This document shows positions 8,070 to 16,991 of a stretch of 64,000 nucleotides of DNA, piece after piece (within the stretch, counting starts at the first letter, position 1; each line of letters opens with the position of its first letter). The translations under genes were made by a program, and so were the position numbers. Source of the DNA: Bacteroidales bacterium UBA3630. GTDB lineage: Bacteria > Bacteroidota > Bacteroidia > Bacteroidales > P3. Below the pieces are notes generated by a model that saw only the letters and a program-made list of their open reading frames with translations, searched no databases and was not told the origin of the DNA. Location: contig DFLB01000047.1 in NCBI GenBank assembly GCA_002373995.1, positions 41,192 through 105,191 of the forward strand, written 5' to 3'.

Positions 8070-9791
8070 TCATTCTGCGCGGAACGACGCCAGGTCTGCC
8101 TCGCTGAAGTGCATCGCGTAGTAGGCCTTGGCGCATACATCTTCTTCCGTCATGCGTACATAGACATTGGCACTGTCGGTGAAGCGCTTTTTCAGCTCGC
8201 CTTCGGCACGGCTGGCATCATCAATAATGAGCAGGCTCATAATGATTTCCGCCGTCATATCGTAGAGACGGCGCGCCAGGAAGTCGTGCACCTCCTGTGA
8301 GCCTTGTTCCTTGACGTATGCGACAGCTTTCTCATAGAGGTCTACCAGCGGAGCAACGCGGGCCTTCAAGGGACGCAGCTCCTCTGCCACCTCGCCCTGC
8401 ATCATATCCTTGATAACCTGCAGGTAGGTGCCGTTGGTGACATAGCGTATGGCTGCCACCACCTGCAACTGTGTGGTACCCTCGTAGATGCTGAAGATAC
8501 GCGCATCGCGATAGAGGCGCTGACTCTTGTATTCCATGATGAAGCCGCTGCCGCCATGTATCGAGATGGCGTCGTAGGCGTTCTGCGAGGCATATTCGCT
8601 GTTCATACCTTTGGCCAACGGCGTGAAGGCATCGGCAAGCTTCGAGTACTGCTTCATCTCGGCGCGCTCGTCGGCTTCCAGCTTGCGGAAGCGAGCTATA
8701 TCCTCCAGGCTCTTGTAGATGTCCACATAGCGCGAGGTGCAGTACAGCAGCGACCGTCCGGCATCGAGCTTGGCTTTCATGCGGCTCAGCATATCATAGA
8801 CGGCGGGGAAGTTGATAATCTTCTCACCAAACTGAGCACGCTCGCGGGCATAAGCAAGGCCTTCGTTATAGGCTTCCTGCTCCACGCCGACGCTCTGCGC
8901 CGCAATACCCAGGCGGGCGCCGTTCATCAGGGCCATCACGTACTTGATCAAGCCCAGCTTGCGGTCTCCGCAGAGCTCGGCTTTAGCGTTCTTGTAAGTC
9001 AACTCGCAGGTGGGACTGCCGTGAATGCCCAGTTTATGCTCTATATGGCGCACATCGACACCGCCATTGCGCTTGTCATAGATGAACATCGACAGGCCAC
9101 GGCCGTCTTTCGTACCCTCTTCGCTGCGAGCCAGCACCAGGTGGATGTCCGAGTCGCCGTTGGTGATGAACCGCTTCACACCGTTCAGTCGCCAGCACTG
9201 CTCCTTCTCGTCGTATGTGGCCTTGAGCATCACGCGCTGCAAGTCACTGCCGGCGTCGGGCTCGGTCAGATCCATGCTCATCGTCTCTCCCTTGCAGATG
9301 CGCGGGATATACTTCTCGCGTTGCTCGTCGCTGCCAAACTCATAGAGGGTATCGATGCAACTCTGCAGGCTCCAGATATTCTGGAAGCCGGCATCGGCGG
9401 CGCTGATCACCTCGCTCATCATGCTGAACACCGTGCTCGGCAGGTTCAATCCGCCGTAGCGTCGCGGCATCGACACACCGTAGAGGCCCGCCTTCCGCGT
9501 GACATCCAGGTTCTCGAACGTCTTGCTCGCATACACCATGCGTCCGTTCTCTAAGTGCGGCCCCTCAAGGTCCACACTCTCCGAGTTGGGTTCGATTGTG
9601 TTAGCCGCCACTTCGCCCGTGATGTCCAGTATGCGACGATAGTTCTCGACAGCATCTTCATGGTCTACTGGGGCGTAGTCATACTCCTTGGCATCCTTGA
9701 AGCCGTCTTCTTTCAGCTCCACGAGCCGCTTCATCAATGGATGGGAAAGATGGAAATCAATCTCCGGATGGTCTGTATAGTAGTTTGCCAT
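8070..9791 (-). CDS. Acyl-CoA dehydrogenase
   Basis: A flavoenzyme that oxidises acyl-CoA to trans-2-enoyl-CoA and passes electrons to ETF. The 573-residue protein has the three-domain ACAD fold: an N-terminal helical part, a middle beta domain (MSMDLTEPDAGSDLQ, RFITNGDSD), a C-terminal helical domain with ARERAQFGEKI and IHGGSGFIMEYKSQRLYRDARIFSIYEG, and a C-terminal extension of about 100 residues as in the larger ACAD subfamily. IYEGTTQLQ holds the family glutamate/glycine region. It is three bases after etfA, so it is very probably a dedicated partner of that ETF. Chain-length specificity cannot be told; in an anaerobe it may work in the reductive direction. Confidence 0.93.
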   Translation of the reverse strand: MANYYTDHPEIDFHLSHPLMKRLVELKEDGFKDAKEYDYAPVDHEDAVENYRRILDITGEVAANTIEPNSESVDLEGPHLENGRMVYASKTFENLDVTRKAGLYGVSMPRRYGGLNLPSTVFSMMSEVISAADAGFQNIWSLQSCIDTLYEFGSDEQREKYIPRICKGETMSMDLTEPDAGSDLQRVMLKATYDEKEQCWRLNGVKRFITNGDSDIHLVLARSEEGTKDGRGLSMFIYDKRNGGVDVRHIEHKLGIHGSPTCELTYKNAKAELCGDRKLGLIKYVMALMNGARLGIAAQSVGVEQEAYNEGLAYARERAQFGEKIINFPAVYDMLSRMKAKLDAGRSLLYCTSRYVDIYKSLEDIARFRKLEADERAEMKQYSKLADAFTPLAKGMNSEYASQNAYDAISIHGGSGFIMEYKSQRLYRDARIFSIYEGTTQLQVVAAIRYVTNGTYLQVIKDMMQGEVAEELRPLKARVAPLVDLYEKAVAYVKEQGSQEVHDFLARRLYDMTAEIIMSLLIIDDASRAEGELKKRFTDSANVYVRMTEEDVCAKAYYAMHFSEADLASFRAE

Positions 9792-9793
9792 AA

Positions 9794-10825
9794 TTATTTG
9801 CTATTCTGTTTGTAATACTTAATCAACTTCGGCACAACTTCCTCCACCGTGCCGGTAATCACATAGTCGGCTATCTTGTTGATCGGCGCCTCGGGGTCGC
9901 TGTTGATACTGATGATGATACCGCTGTCCTGCATACCCGCAATGTGCTGTATCTGTCCGCTGATGCCGCAGGCGATATACACTTTCGGGTGCACCGTGAC
10001 TCCCGTCTGACCTATCTGGCGGTCGTTGTCTATCCAGCCGGCATCCACTGCAGCGCGGCTGCCACCCACTTCGCCGTGCAGCACCTTGGCCAGTTCGAAG
10101 AGCATATCGAAGCCCTCTTTTGAACCCACGCCGTATCCGCCGCTGACCACAATGGGCGCTCCCTTGAGATTGTGCTTCGCGGCCTCCACATGGTGGTCGA
10201 GCACCTTCACCACAAAGGCCTCGGGCGAGACATACTTGCCCACCTCCGGATACACCACTTCCTTGCGGCAGGGACCGTCATAGACTGCTTTCTGCATGAC
10301 ACCGCTGCGCACCGTGGCCATCTGTGGCCGGTGATCGGGGTTGACAATCGTAGCCACAATGTTGCCACCGAAGGCGGGACGTATCTGGTACAGCAGGTTC
10401 TCATAGCGCCGGCCGCTCTTCTTGTCCTCGTAGGGGCCGATCTCCAACTGCGTGCAGTCTGCCGTCAGACCGCTCGTCAGGCTCGACGACACGCGCGGCC
10501 CCAGGTCGCGGCCTATCACCGTTGCCCCCATCAGGCATATCTGTGGCTGCTCCTCCTTGAAGAGGTTCACCATGATGTCGGTATGAGGCGCCGACGTGTA
10601 GGGGAACAGGCCCTCGCCGTCGAAGACAAACAGCTTGTCCACGCCGTAAGGCAATATCTGTTCCTCCACCTTGCCTTTGATACCCGTACCGATGACCACG
10701 GCCTCCAGCTCGGCCTTCAACTCGTTGGCCAGCTTGCGCCCCTTGGTCAGCAGCTCCTGCGACACCTCACGCACCTCAGTGCCTTCAATCTCAATATATA
10801 CGAATACGTTGTTCATGCTATCCAA
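9794..10825 (-). CDS. etfA: Electron transfer flavoprotein alpha subunit
   Basis: EtfA (FixB family) binds FAD and, with EtfB, shuttles electrons between acyl-CoA dehydrogenase and a redox partner. The 343-residue protein has an N-terminal Rossmann-like domain (NVFVYIEIEGTEVREVSQELL) and the FAD-binding C-terminal domain with the family signature GGYGVGSKEGFDML, VGGSRAAVDAGWIDNDRQIGQTG and the closing IAVNSDP-like stretch IISINSDPEAPINKIADY. The start overlaps the etfB end by eight bases, which fits co-translation. Confidence 0.95.
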   Translation of the reverse strand: MDSMNNVFVYIEIEGTEVREVSQELLTKGRKLANELKAELEAVVIGTGIKGKVEEQILPYGVDKLFVFDGEGLFPYTSAPHTDIMVNLFKEEQPQICLMGATVIGRDLGPRVSSSLTSGLTADCTQLEIGPYEDKKSGRRYENLLYQIRPAFGGNIVATIVNPDHRPQMATVRSGVMQKAVYDGPCRKEVVYPEVGKYVSPEAFVVKVLDHHVEAAKHNLKGAPIVVSGGYGVGSKEGFDMLFELAKVLHGEVGGSRAAVDAGWIDNDRQIGQTGVTVHPKVYIACGISGQIQHIAGMQDSGIIISINSDPEAPINKIADYVITGTVEEVVPKLIKYYKQNSK

Positions 10826-11711
10826 TAATTTTGTCGTTCAACAATTCGACGATGAGGCCGTTGATGTCCTCGTCGCTGGCTGTGAGACACTTGCTCTCCT
10901 TGGCCTGGAAAGCGATGCTCTGCACCTCCTTGACCTTGGTGGGCGAGCCACTCATGCCGCACTGCTGCGGGTCGCCGTCCACATCGGCCACGCTCCACTG
11001 CGTCAGCGTCAGGTACGGGCGCTCTTGGCGCATCTCTTCCATCTTTCCACTGTCCACCTTCCACTTTGCGCTGAGCTCTGCCATTTCCAGCGGGCAGGCG
11101 GCATACTTGTACTTCATCACCAGCTTGGCGTTCTGCGGACGGCACTCGGCTGCCGAGCCGTTCACCGTCACCACCAGCGGCAGCGGTGCCTCGACCACCT
11201 CCACGCCGCCGTCGATCATGCGGCGGATGGTAGCCTTGCCGTTCTCTATCTTGATGATCTCCTCGGCATACGTCACTTGGTTCAGCCCCAGCTTCTGGGC
11301 CACCTGCGGACCCACCTGCGCCGTGTCGCCGTCGATGGCCTGGCGGCCACCGATGACCAAGTCCACGTCGCCGATCTTCTTGATGGCCGCGGCCAGCGCG
11401 TAGCTCGTCGCCAGCGTGTCGGCACCGGCAAACAGGCGGTCGGTCAACAGCCAGCCAGTATCGGCGCCGCGGTACAGACCCTCGCGGATAATCTCGCCGG
11501 CACGCGGCGGGCCCATCGTCAGCAGCCCCACCGTCGTCCCGGGGTTCTGCTCCTTGATGCGGAGCGCCTGCTCCAGCGCATTCAAATCTTCGGGGTTGAA
11601 AATGGCGGGCAGAGCGGCGCGGTTCACCGTGCCCTCAGCCGTCATAGCATCCTTGCCAACATTCCTTGTGTCAGGAACTTGCTTGGCCAGTACAACAATC
11701 TTCAAACTCAT
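10818..11711 (-). CDS. etfB: Electron transfer flavoprotein beta subunit
   Basis: EtfB holds the second nucleotide (AMP, or FAD in bifurcating ETFs) and contacts the dehydrogenase. The 297-residue protein shows the family N-terminus LKIVVLAKQVPDT, PEDLNALEQALRIKE, the VDLVIGGRQAIDGDTAQVGPQ signature and RRMIDGGVEVVEAPLPLVVTV. It is longer than the usual ~255-265 residues; part of the extra length is a Lys/Glu-rich loop (KWKVDSGKMEEMRQ) encoded by a short microrepeat at 11037-11067. First gene of the operon, with a TATTTTTG promoter upstream. Whether this ETF is electron-bifurcating cannot be decided here. Confidence 0.95.
   Translation of the reverse strand: MSLKIVVLAKQVPDTRNVGKDAMTAEGTVNRAALPAIFNPEDLNALEQALRIKEQNPGTTVGLLTMGPPRAGEIIREGLYRGADTGWLLTDRLFAGADTLATSYALAAAIKKIGDVDLVIGGRQAIDGDTAQVGPQVAQKLGLNQVTYAEEIIKIENGKATIRRMIDGGVEVVEAPLPLVVTVNGSAAECRPQNAKLVMKYKYAACPLEMAELSAKWKVDSGKMEEMRQERPYLTLTQWSVADVDGDPQQCGMSGSPTKVKEVQSIAFQAKESKCLTASDEDINGLIVELLNDKIIG
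11037..11067 (-). repeat. In-frame microrepeat inside etfB
   Basis: Three imperfect copies of a TTCCACTNT-like unit (read on the plus strand) sit in frame within etfB and encode KWKVDSGKMEE, a loop not typical of the family. See the finding on microrepeats in conserved genes. Confidence 0.55.
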
Positions 11712-11733
11712 ATCGTTCTTTATATTTAGACTG

Positions 11734-11741
11734 CAAAAATA
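11734..11741 (-). promoter_or_regulatory. -7 promoter element for the etf operon
   Basis: CAAAAATA on the plus strand reads TATTTTTG on the minus strand, matching TAnnTTTG, 23 bases before the etfB start. Confidence 0.6.
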
Positions 11742-11832
11742 CGCATTTTCTGCGATATATCATCAAAAAAGTGCCTTTTTAACTTTTCCACGCGCTCTTC
11801 GCCCCGCTTATCCCCCACCCGTCGCCATGCTC

Positions 11833-11912
11833 TTGGTCCGGGGATGGTCCGAGGATGGTCCGGTGGTGGTCCGAGGATGGTCCGATAAAATTCGGACGGA
11901 AAGCGGACCTGA
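11833..11912 (+). repeat. Family B intergenic repeat, copy 1
   Basis: Four imperfect 11-12 base units GGTCCGAGGAT are followed by a degenerate version of the hairpin GGTCCGACAAAAAGCGGACC (here TCCGATAAAATTCGGACGGAAAGCGGACC). Immediately after comes a second short duplication, CTACCCGCTGCC twice at about 11919-11947. The element sits between etfB (upstream part) and the end of the nitroreductase gene. Related copies: 35126-35215, 42343-42406 and 54886-54951. Confidence 0.8.
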
Positions 11913-11953
11913 AGCGCACCTACCCGCTGCCTGCTACCCGCTGCCAGCTATAC

Positions 11954-12706
11954 TCAGAACTGCCACATGCCGCTGTCCTTGAGGAACTGCAGCAGGTCGC
12001 GGCTGACGGACTCGTTCATCTCGCGCGGGTAGCGCTTGGTGGTGAAGATCTCGCAATAGTTGCGCGTGCCGTTTTCTTCAACCATCTTCTTGTTGAAGGG
12101 GTCGTCGTCGCGCACGCGGTGGCTTTCCCTCAACTCGGCGTCGGTCGCCACGTGGTAGGTCTCGCTATGCACCACGGCGTCCTGCCCCAGCCTCTCGCTG
12201 CGGCGCGGCTCCTCGGCGGGATGCCCCATCGCCAAGGCTATGACGGGCACCACCCCTGCAGGGCACTGCAGCAAGTCGGCAATCTGGCGCGTGTTGTAGT
12301 TGACGGTGCCGAGGTAGCAGAACCCTAGGCCTCGCGCTTCAGCGGCAATGCAGATGTTCTGCGCACAGAGGGCGGCGTCGACCAGCGCCGAGGTGAACCA
12401 CAGCAGGTTGCCGTAGGGCTCGTCGCAGGCGTTGAGGCGGCAGTAGTGATGATAGCGCGCCACATCGACACAGACGGTAAGCCACAGCGGCGCCGTGGCA
12501 CACTGGCCGAAGTGCAGCTTGCACAACTCGCTGCGCAAGGGTTCCTGCTGCGTAACGATGACGCTGTAGAGCTGCATGTTGCCCGTATTGGAGGCCCGCA
12601 GCCCGCAGTCGAGCATCTCGGCTATCAGGTCGGGACTGACGCCTTCCGGCGTGAATTTCCGCACAGAGCGGTGCTGCATAAGGAGTTCGATGGTGTCGTT
12701 TTTCAT
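11954..12706 (-). CDS. Nitroreductase-family FMN oxidoreductase
   Basis: The 250-residue protein belongs to the FMN-dependent, NAD(P)H-using nitroreductase superfamily. It starts with the family motif LLMQHRSVRKFTPEGVSPDLI, has the RASNTGNMQLYSVIV FMN-binding segment, and LVDAALCAQNICIAAEARGLGFCYLGTV in the middle, like NfsA/FRP-type proteins, and ends with a helix QFLKDSGMWQF. The physiological substrate (flavin, quinone or nitro compound) is unknown. It follows the GT39 gene by 33 bases at the end of the fab gene cluster, though a functional link is not evident. Confidence 0.88.
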   Translation of the reverse strand: MKNDTIELLMQHRSVRKFTPEGVSPDLIAEMLDCGLRASNTGNMQLYSVIVTQQEPLRSELCKLHFGQCATAPLWLTVCVDVARYHHYCRLNACDEPYGNLLWFTSALVDAALCAQNICIAAEARGLGFCYLGTVNYNTRQIADLLQCPAGVVPVIALAMGHPAEEPRRSERLGQDAVVHSETYHVATDAELRESHRVRDDDPFNKKMVEENGTRNYCEIFTTKRYPREMNESVSRDLLQFLKDSGMWQF

Positions 12707-12739
12707 GTTCGAAAGTGTGTTTCTGGGTTATACTCAAGG

Positions 12740-14491
12740 CTACCAGTCGCCGCGCACAGCCAAGCCTACGCTGTCGCGCACGACGGTGGTGCGCTGCACA
12801 GGCGTGTTGCTGGCGGGCGGATAGAAGGTGTAGCCTATGGCGAAACCGCTGTTGTGGGTGCCGTCAGGCACTTGCAGCGGCATGTACATCTGTGGATGTA
12901 TCTCGGTGCAGGCGTGGGCACGGAGGGTGTCGGTCAGCAGCGCCATAGCCGAGTGTGCCGAGTGTTGCTCCCAATGGAACCAGAAGTTGATCCTGATGGG
13001 CCGCTCGGCCGAGGGGACAATGTCGTAGCTGTAGGGGTTGTAGACCCGCAGGGCAAGGCTGAAAGGCGGCAGACTGTCGGCCTGGCGGCTGCTGTCGGCA
13101 GGCTGCAGCCACGGCAGACGGATGTCGATGGGGTCTATATGCTCGACACGCAACTCGCGCATCGGCACAAAATCAGGCACGATGTCGTAGTTGAAGACAT
13201 GCCCGTCAGCCAGCTCAATGCTATGCGACTGGCCATTGTTGTTCATGTTTCCCACCACCACCTCGCGACCGTGGAAGGCGCGGTCGGCGGTGTCGAAGCG
13301 CCACTGGCTCTCGCGCGTGAAGTAGTATGGCGAGCAGAACGCCGTGCCGCCGGTGTAGTAGGCATACTTGGCCGGCGCGGTGTAGTTCTGCATGAACAGC
13401 ACCGGCCGCCCGTTGGCAACCTCGGCAATCTGGCTGTAGGTCGCCTCCTGGTTCCACAGCTCACCCTTCATCCCCATGGGGTTGGTCACAGCCAGCACAC
13501 GCACCACAAGGAAAAGCCCGCCGCACACCCACGCCGCCACACGTACATAGCGCGAGCTGCGCGCCTCATAGAACAGCAAGGCCGTCAGCGGCAATGCCAT
13601 CGGCAGCAGCCACTGCGGTTGGGCGTGTCCGTTGCGCGTGGCGACAAGGAAGAAGAGAGCGAAGCCCGCGACAGTCCACACCAGGGCACCCCGCATGGGA
13701 ACCGTGGCATGACGGCGGCTGAAGAGGGCACGCCCGTAGTGGTATAGCCACAACGGGTTGAAGAGCACCAGCAGCGTGGCCAAGTACTCAAACATGAAGG
13801 AGGGCTTGTATTCCCATGCATTGCGTCCCGCCAGGTGGTAGCGCAGCGATACCCACTCGTGGCTGTACTGCCACCACAGATGCGGCAGGTAGAGCACCAG
13901 CGCCACCAGCGCTGCCACATAGAGTCGCGGACGGCAGAAGATCCTGGGCTGGGAAAGCAGCACCAGCAACACGACCAACGCCCCGTGGTATTTGCTGTAG
14001 CCCAGCAGCGCCACCGCAAGGCCCATCAACAGGGCATCTGCCAACGTGTTGCTGCGGTGGAAGCGCTGCCACGCCCATAGGAAAAGCACGGTGCAGAACA
14101 TCAGCGGCGCATCGGGCACAGCCAGGAAGCCGTAGAGTTGCAACAACGGCTGCGAGAAGCAGAGCAACACATAGAGCACGGCATCGCGCCGAGTGGCGTC
14201 GGCAGGCCGTATCAGGTGCCAGAACAGAAGGAGGTAGAGCGGCTGCAACAGCGTGGCACAGAAGCGGATCCCCAGCGCTCCCGGCAGCCATGACGAGAGC
14301 CACACCAGCACAGCCACCATCGGCGGGTGGTCGAAGTAGCCCCAATCCAGATGCTTGGAGAAATACCAATAATAGGCCTCGTCGTTGGCAAGGCCTGTGA
14401 AGGCAGCTTGCAGTAGGTTTATCACCCACCACGCTGCCAGCAGGACAAGGACAAGGGCATCGGGCCGCAACGACCCGACACCCTTAACCAT
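12740..14491 (-). CDS. Membrane glycosyltransferase, GT39/ArnT-like
   Basis: A polytopic inner-membrane glycosyltransferase of the GT-C fold that would use a polyprenyl-phosphate sugar donor and act on the periplasmic face. The 583-residue protein begins with a transmembrane helix followed by the first periplasmic loop motif NDEAYYWYFSKHLDWGYFDHPPM, in which the acidic pair DE and DHPP are typical of PMT/ArnT enzymes. About ten further hydrophobic helices follow, then a soluble beta-rich C-terminal domain of about 180 residues. An ATG 18 bases further upstream is possible, but the one at 14491 starts right after the fabG stop. Target (lipid A, protein or other glycolipid) is unknown; lipid modification fits its place after fab genes. 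Confidence 0.85.
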   Translation of the reverse strand: MVKGVGSLRPDALVLVLLAAWWVINLLQAAFTGLANDEAYYWYFSKHLDWGYFDHPPMVAVLVWLSSWLPGALGIRFCATLLQPLYLLLFWHLIRPADATRRDAVLYVLLCFSQPLLQLYGFLAVPDAPLMFCTVLFLWAWQRFHRSNTLADALLMGLAVALLGYSKYHGALVVLLVLLSQPRIFCRPRLYVAALVALVLYLPHLWWQYSHEWVSLRYHLAGRNAWEYKPSFMFEYLATLLVLFNPLWLYHYGRALFSRRHATVPMRGALVWTVAGFALFFLVATRNGHAQPQWLLPMALPLTALLFYEARSSRYVRVAAWVCGGLFLVVRVLAVTNPMGMKGELWNQEATYSQIAEVANGRPVLFMQNYTAPAKYAYYTGGTAFCSPYYFTRESQWRFDTADRAFHGREVVVGNMNNNGQSHSIELADGHVFNYDIVPDFVPMRELRVEHIDPIDIRLPWLQPADSSRQADSLPPFSLALRVYNPYSYDIVPSAERPIRINFWFHWEQHSAHSAMALLTDTLRAHACTEIHPQMYMPLQVPDGTHNSGFAIGYTFYPPASNTPVQRTTVVRDSVGLAVRGDW

Positions 14492-14492
14492 A

Positions 14493-15239
14493 TTACAGCG
14501 ACACGCCACCGTCCACGCAGATTACCTGTCCGGTGATGTACTCGCTCAGGTCGGAAGCTAAAAATAGCGAGGTGCGCGCAATGTCGAGGTCGGTACCGCC
14601 ACGATGCAACGGTATCTCGCTGAGCCACTTGTCGTAGGCCTCTTTGGGCATAGCCTTCGTCATGGCCGACTCGATGAGACCGGGGGCGATGGCGTTGCAG
14701 CGGATACCACGCGAGCCTATCTCCTTGGCCAGGCTCTTGGTGAAGCCAATGATGCCCGCCTTGGAAGCCGAATAGTTGCACTGGCCGGCGTTGCCGTTCA
14801 CGCCCACCACCGACGAGGTGTTGATGATTGACCCCGAACGCTGCTTCAGCATCATGGGGGTGAAAGCCTTGCAGTAGTTGAACACCGAGCGCAGATTGAC
14901 CTCGATTACCATGTCCCAGTCTTTGGGCTGCATACGGAGCAACAGCGTGTCGCGTGTGATGCCGGCATTGTTGACCAGGGCGTCAAGGCGACCGTACTCC
15001 TTCTGCACCTGCTCGGCGACGGCAACGGTCTGGTCGTAGTCGGCTGCATTGCTGGCGATGAAGGTGCTCTTGGGCGACACCTGGCGCAACTCGTCGAGGA
15101 GCGACTGGCTGGCCTCGTTCTCCTGCAGGTCGGTGAAAATTACGGTGGCACCATGCTCGGCAAAGAGTTGGGCGGTGCGTTTTCCGATGCCACGCGAGGC
15201 ACCGGTGATAAGGGCTATTTTGTTTTCTAACAGCTTCAT
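14493..15239 (-). CDS. fabG: 3-oxoacyl-ACP reductase FabG
   Basis: The NADPH-dependent reductase of fatty acid elongation. The 248-residue SDR protein has the cofactor motif TGASRGIGKRTAQ, NNAGITRD, the catalytic Ser in NTSSVVG and the YSASKAG Tyr/Lys pair, and a C-terminal GQVICVDGGVSL that closes the SDR fold. It overlaps fabZ by four bases and is followed after one base by the GT39 start, so it is within an operon fabH-fabF-fabZ-fabG. Confidence 0.95.
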   Translation of the reverse strand: MKLLENKIALITGASRGIGKRTAQLFAEHGATVIFTDLQENEASQSLLDELRQVSPKSTFIASNAADYDQTVAVAEQVQKEYGRLDALVNNAGITRDTLLLRMQPKDWDMVIEVNLRSVFNYCKAFTPMMLKQRSGSIINTSSVVGVNGNAGQCNYSASKAGIIGFTKSLAKEIGSRGIRCNAIAPGLIESAMTKAMPKEAYDKWLSEIPLHRGGTDLDIARTSLFLASDLSEYITGQVICVDGGVSL

Positions 15240-15670
15240 TGTTTTACGGGATTATCTATTAATGCAAATGTTAATTCTCCTGAGCAGCACACCTTGCCGT
15301 CTACACTGGCCTTGGCATCGACAAAGAAAATCATGCCGCGACGGTTGGTGATGCGGGCCTTGATCTCCATCGTGTCGCCGGGACGTACCGGCTGGCGGAA
15401 GCGCACATTGTTGATGCCGCTATAGAGCGGCGTGCGACCTACAAGCTCGTCACGCACCAGGATGCAGCTTGACTGAGCCATGATCTCGCACTGGATGACC
15501 CCGGGAACAACAGGGTTGCCGGGGAAATGGCCTTGCAGGAAGAACTCATCGCCACGCACATGGTAGTGAGCCGTGGCCACATCGTCCTCCATCACCACAT
15601 CGTCGATGAGCAACATCGGCTCACGATGCGGCAGGAAGGTTTTGATATCGTCTCTGTTCAAAGTCTTCAT
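15236..15670 (-). CDS. fabZ: 3-hydroxyacyl-ACP dehydratase FabZ
   Basis: Hot-dog fold dehydratase that removes water from 3-hydroxyacyl-ACP. The 144-residue protein shows FLPHREPMLLIDDV, the central-helix signature GHFPGNPVVPGVIQCEIMAQ with catalytic His and Glu, and GINNVRFRQPVRPGDTM. Length and motifs match FabZ; FabA is less likely because no FabB-type partner lies nearby. ATGA overlap with fabG downstream. Confidence 0.93.
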   Translation of the reverse strand: MKTLNRDDIKTFLPHREPMLLIDDVVMEDDVATAHYHVRGDEFFLQGHFPGNPVVPGVIQCEIMAQSSCILVRDELVGRTPLYSGINNVRFRQPVRPGDTMEIKARITNRRGMIFFVDAKASVDGKVCCSGELTFALIDNPVKQ

Positions 15671-15730
15671 ATCATTAATTTTATGTGTCTATTGTTTTGT
15701 TTAGTATTATGCGCCGCGACAGCCTTTGGT

Positions 15731-16969
15731 TTACACGCGCCGCAACGCAACACTGGCATTATTGCCACCGAAACCGAAGGTATTGCTCAGCGCAATATCT
15801 GCCTGCCACTGACGGGCTGTGTGCGGCGTATAGTCAAGGTCGCATTCCGGATCGGGTTCGTCGAGGTGGATAGTCGGCGGCACCACGCCGTTCTTCAGAG
15901 CCAGAGCACTGATAATGAGCTCCACCGCACCGGTGGCACCCAGCATGTGACCATGCATCGACTTGGTCGAACTGATGACAGCCTTCCTCGCACCCTCCTC
16001 GCCGAGTGTGGTCTTGATGGCGCGAGTCTCGCCCTTGTCGTTGAGCGGTGTGCCGGTACCGTGGGCATTGATATACAGTTGCTCGTCACTCTTGAAGCCA
16101 GCCTCTTCGAGTGCCAGCTTCATGGCCTGCGCCGCCCCGCGGCCCTCGGGATGAGGAGCGGTATAGTGATGCGCGTCGCAGGTGTTGCCATAGCCGCACA
16201 CTTCGGCATAGAGTTTGGCGCCACGCTTCTTGGCCAACGTCTCGCTCTCGAGTATCAGGATGCCACAGCCTTCGCCGAGGACAAAACCTTTACGGCGTGC
16301 GTCGAAAGGCAACGAAGCCGCCATCGGGTCCTCAGCCGTAGTGAGGGCTTTCATATTGGCAAAACCACCGACCGCCATCTCGCAGATGGCTGCCTCGGTG
16401 CCACCGGTAATAACAGCATCTGCCCTACCCTCATGTATCAGACGATAGGCCTCACCCACCGAGTGGGTTCCCGTGGCACAAGCCGTCACAACGGGTATAT
16501 TGGGGCCCTGTGCATTATAGGTGATGGCCACGTTTCCTCCTGCGATATTGCTTATCATCTCGGGAATGAACAACGGCGAAATACGACGCAGACCGTACTG
16601 CATCTTGTTGGCGTGCTCACGCTCGAAGGTCTTGATACCGCCGATGCCACTGCCTATTGCCGTGCCGAAACGAGTGGGGTCTACATCCTCGCCCACGCGC
16701 AGCCCGCTGTCCTGCATAGCCTGTGCCGCTGCAGCCAGGGCAAAGAGGGCAAAACGGTCATTGTGACGTATCATGCTCTTGTCGATACCGTAGTCTTCGG
16801 GATTGAATCCCTTGACCTCGGCAGCGATCTTGACCGGCAGGTTTTCACGGTCTATCTGCTGTATGTAGTCAATGCCGCAGACACCGTCCACGAGGCTCTG
16901 CCACAGCGCCTCGATATTGTTTCCAAGTGGGGTTATACAGCCCACGCCTGTGATGAATACTCTATTCAT
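15731..16969 (-). CDS. fabF: 3-oxoacyl-ACP synthase II FabF
   Basis: Condensing enzyme of chain elongation. The 412-residue protein has the Cys-His-His triad: Cys in VVTACATGTHSVGEA, His in INAHGTGTPLND and His in STKSMHGHMLGATGAVE, plus the C-terminal NTFGFGGNNASV. The ATG at 16969 gives the standard start MNRVFITGVGCITPLG; a frame open further upstream would add residues that do not match the family. It is 22 bases after fabH and 60 before fabZ. An ACP gene is not adjacent. Confidence 0.95.
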   Translation of the reverse strand: MNRVFITGVGCITPLGNNIEALWQSLVDGVCGIDYIQQIDRENLPVKIAAEVKGFNPEDYGIDKSMIRHNDRFALFALAAAAQAMQDSGLRVGEDVDPTRFGTAIGSGIGGIKTFEREHANKMQYGLRRISPLFIPEMISNIAGGNVAITYNAQGPNIPVVTACATGTHSVGEAYRLIHEGRADAVITGGTEAAICEMAVGGFANMKALTTAEDPMAASLPFDARRKGFVLGEGCGILILESETLAKKRGAKLYAEVCGYGNTCDAHHYTAPHPEGRGAAQAMKLALEEAGFKSDEQLYINAHGTGTPLNDKGETRAIKTTLGEEGARKAVISSTKSMHGHMLGATGAVELIISALALKNGVVPPTIHLDEPDPECDLDYTPHTARQWQADIALSNTFGFGGNNASVALRRV

Positions 16970-16991
16970 AATTTTATATATAAAACATATT

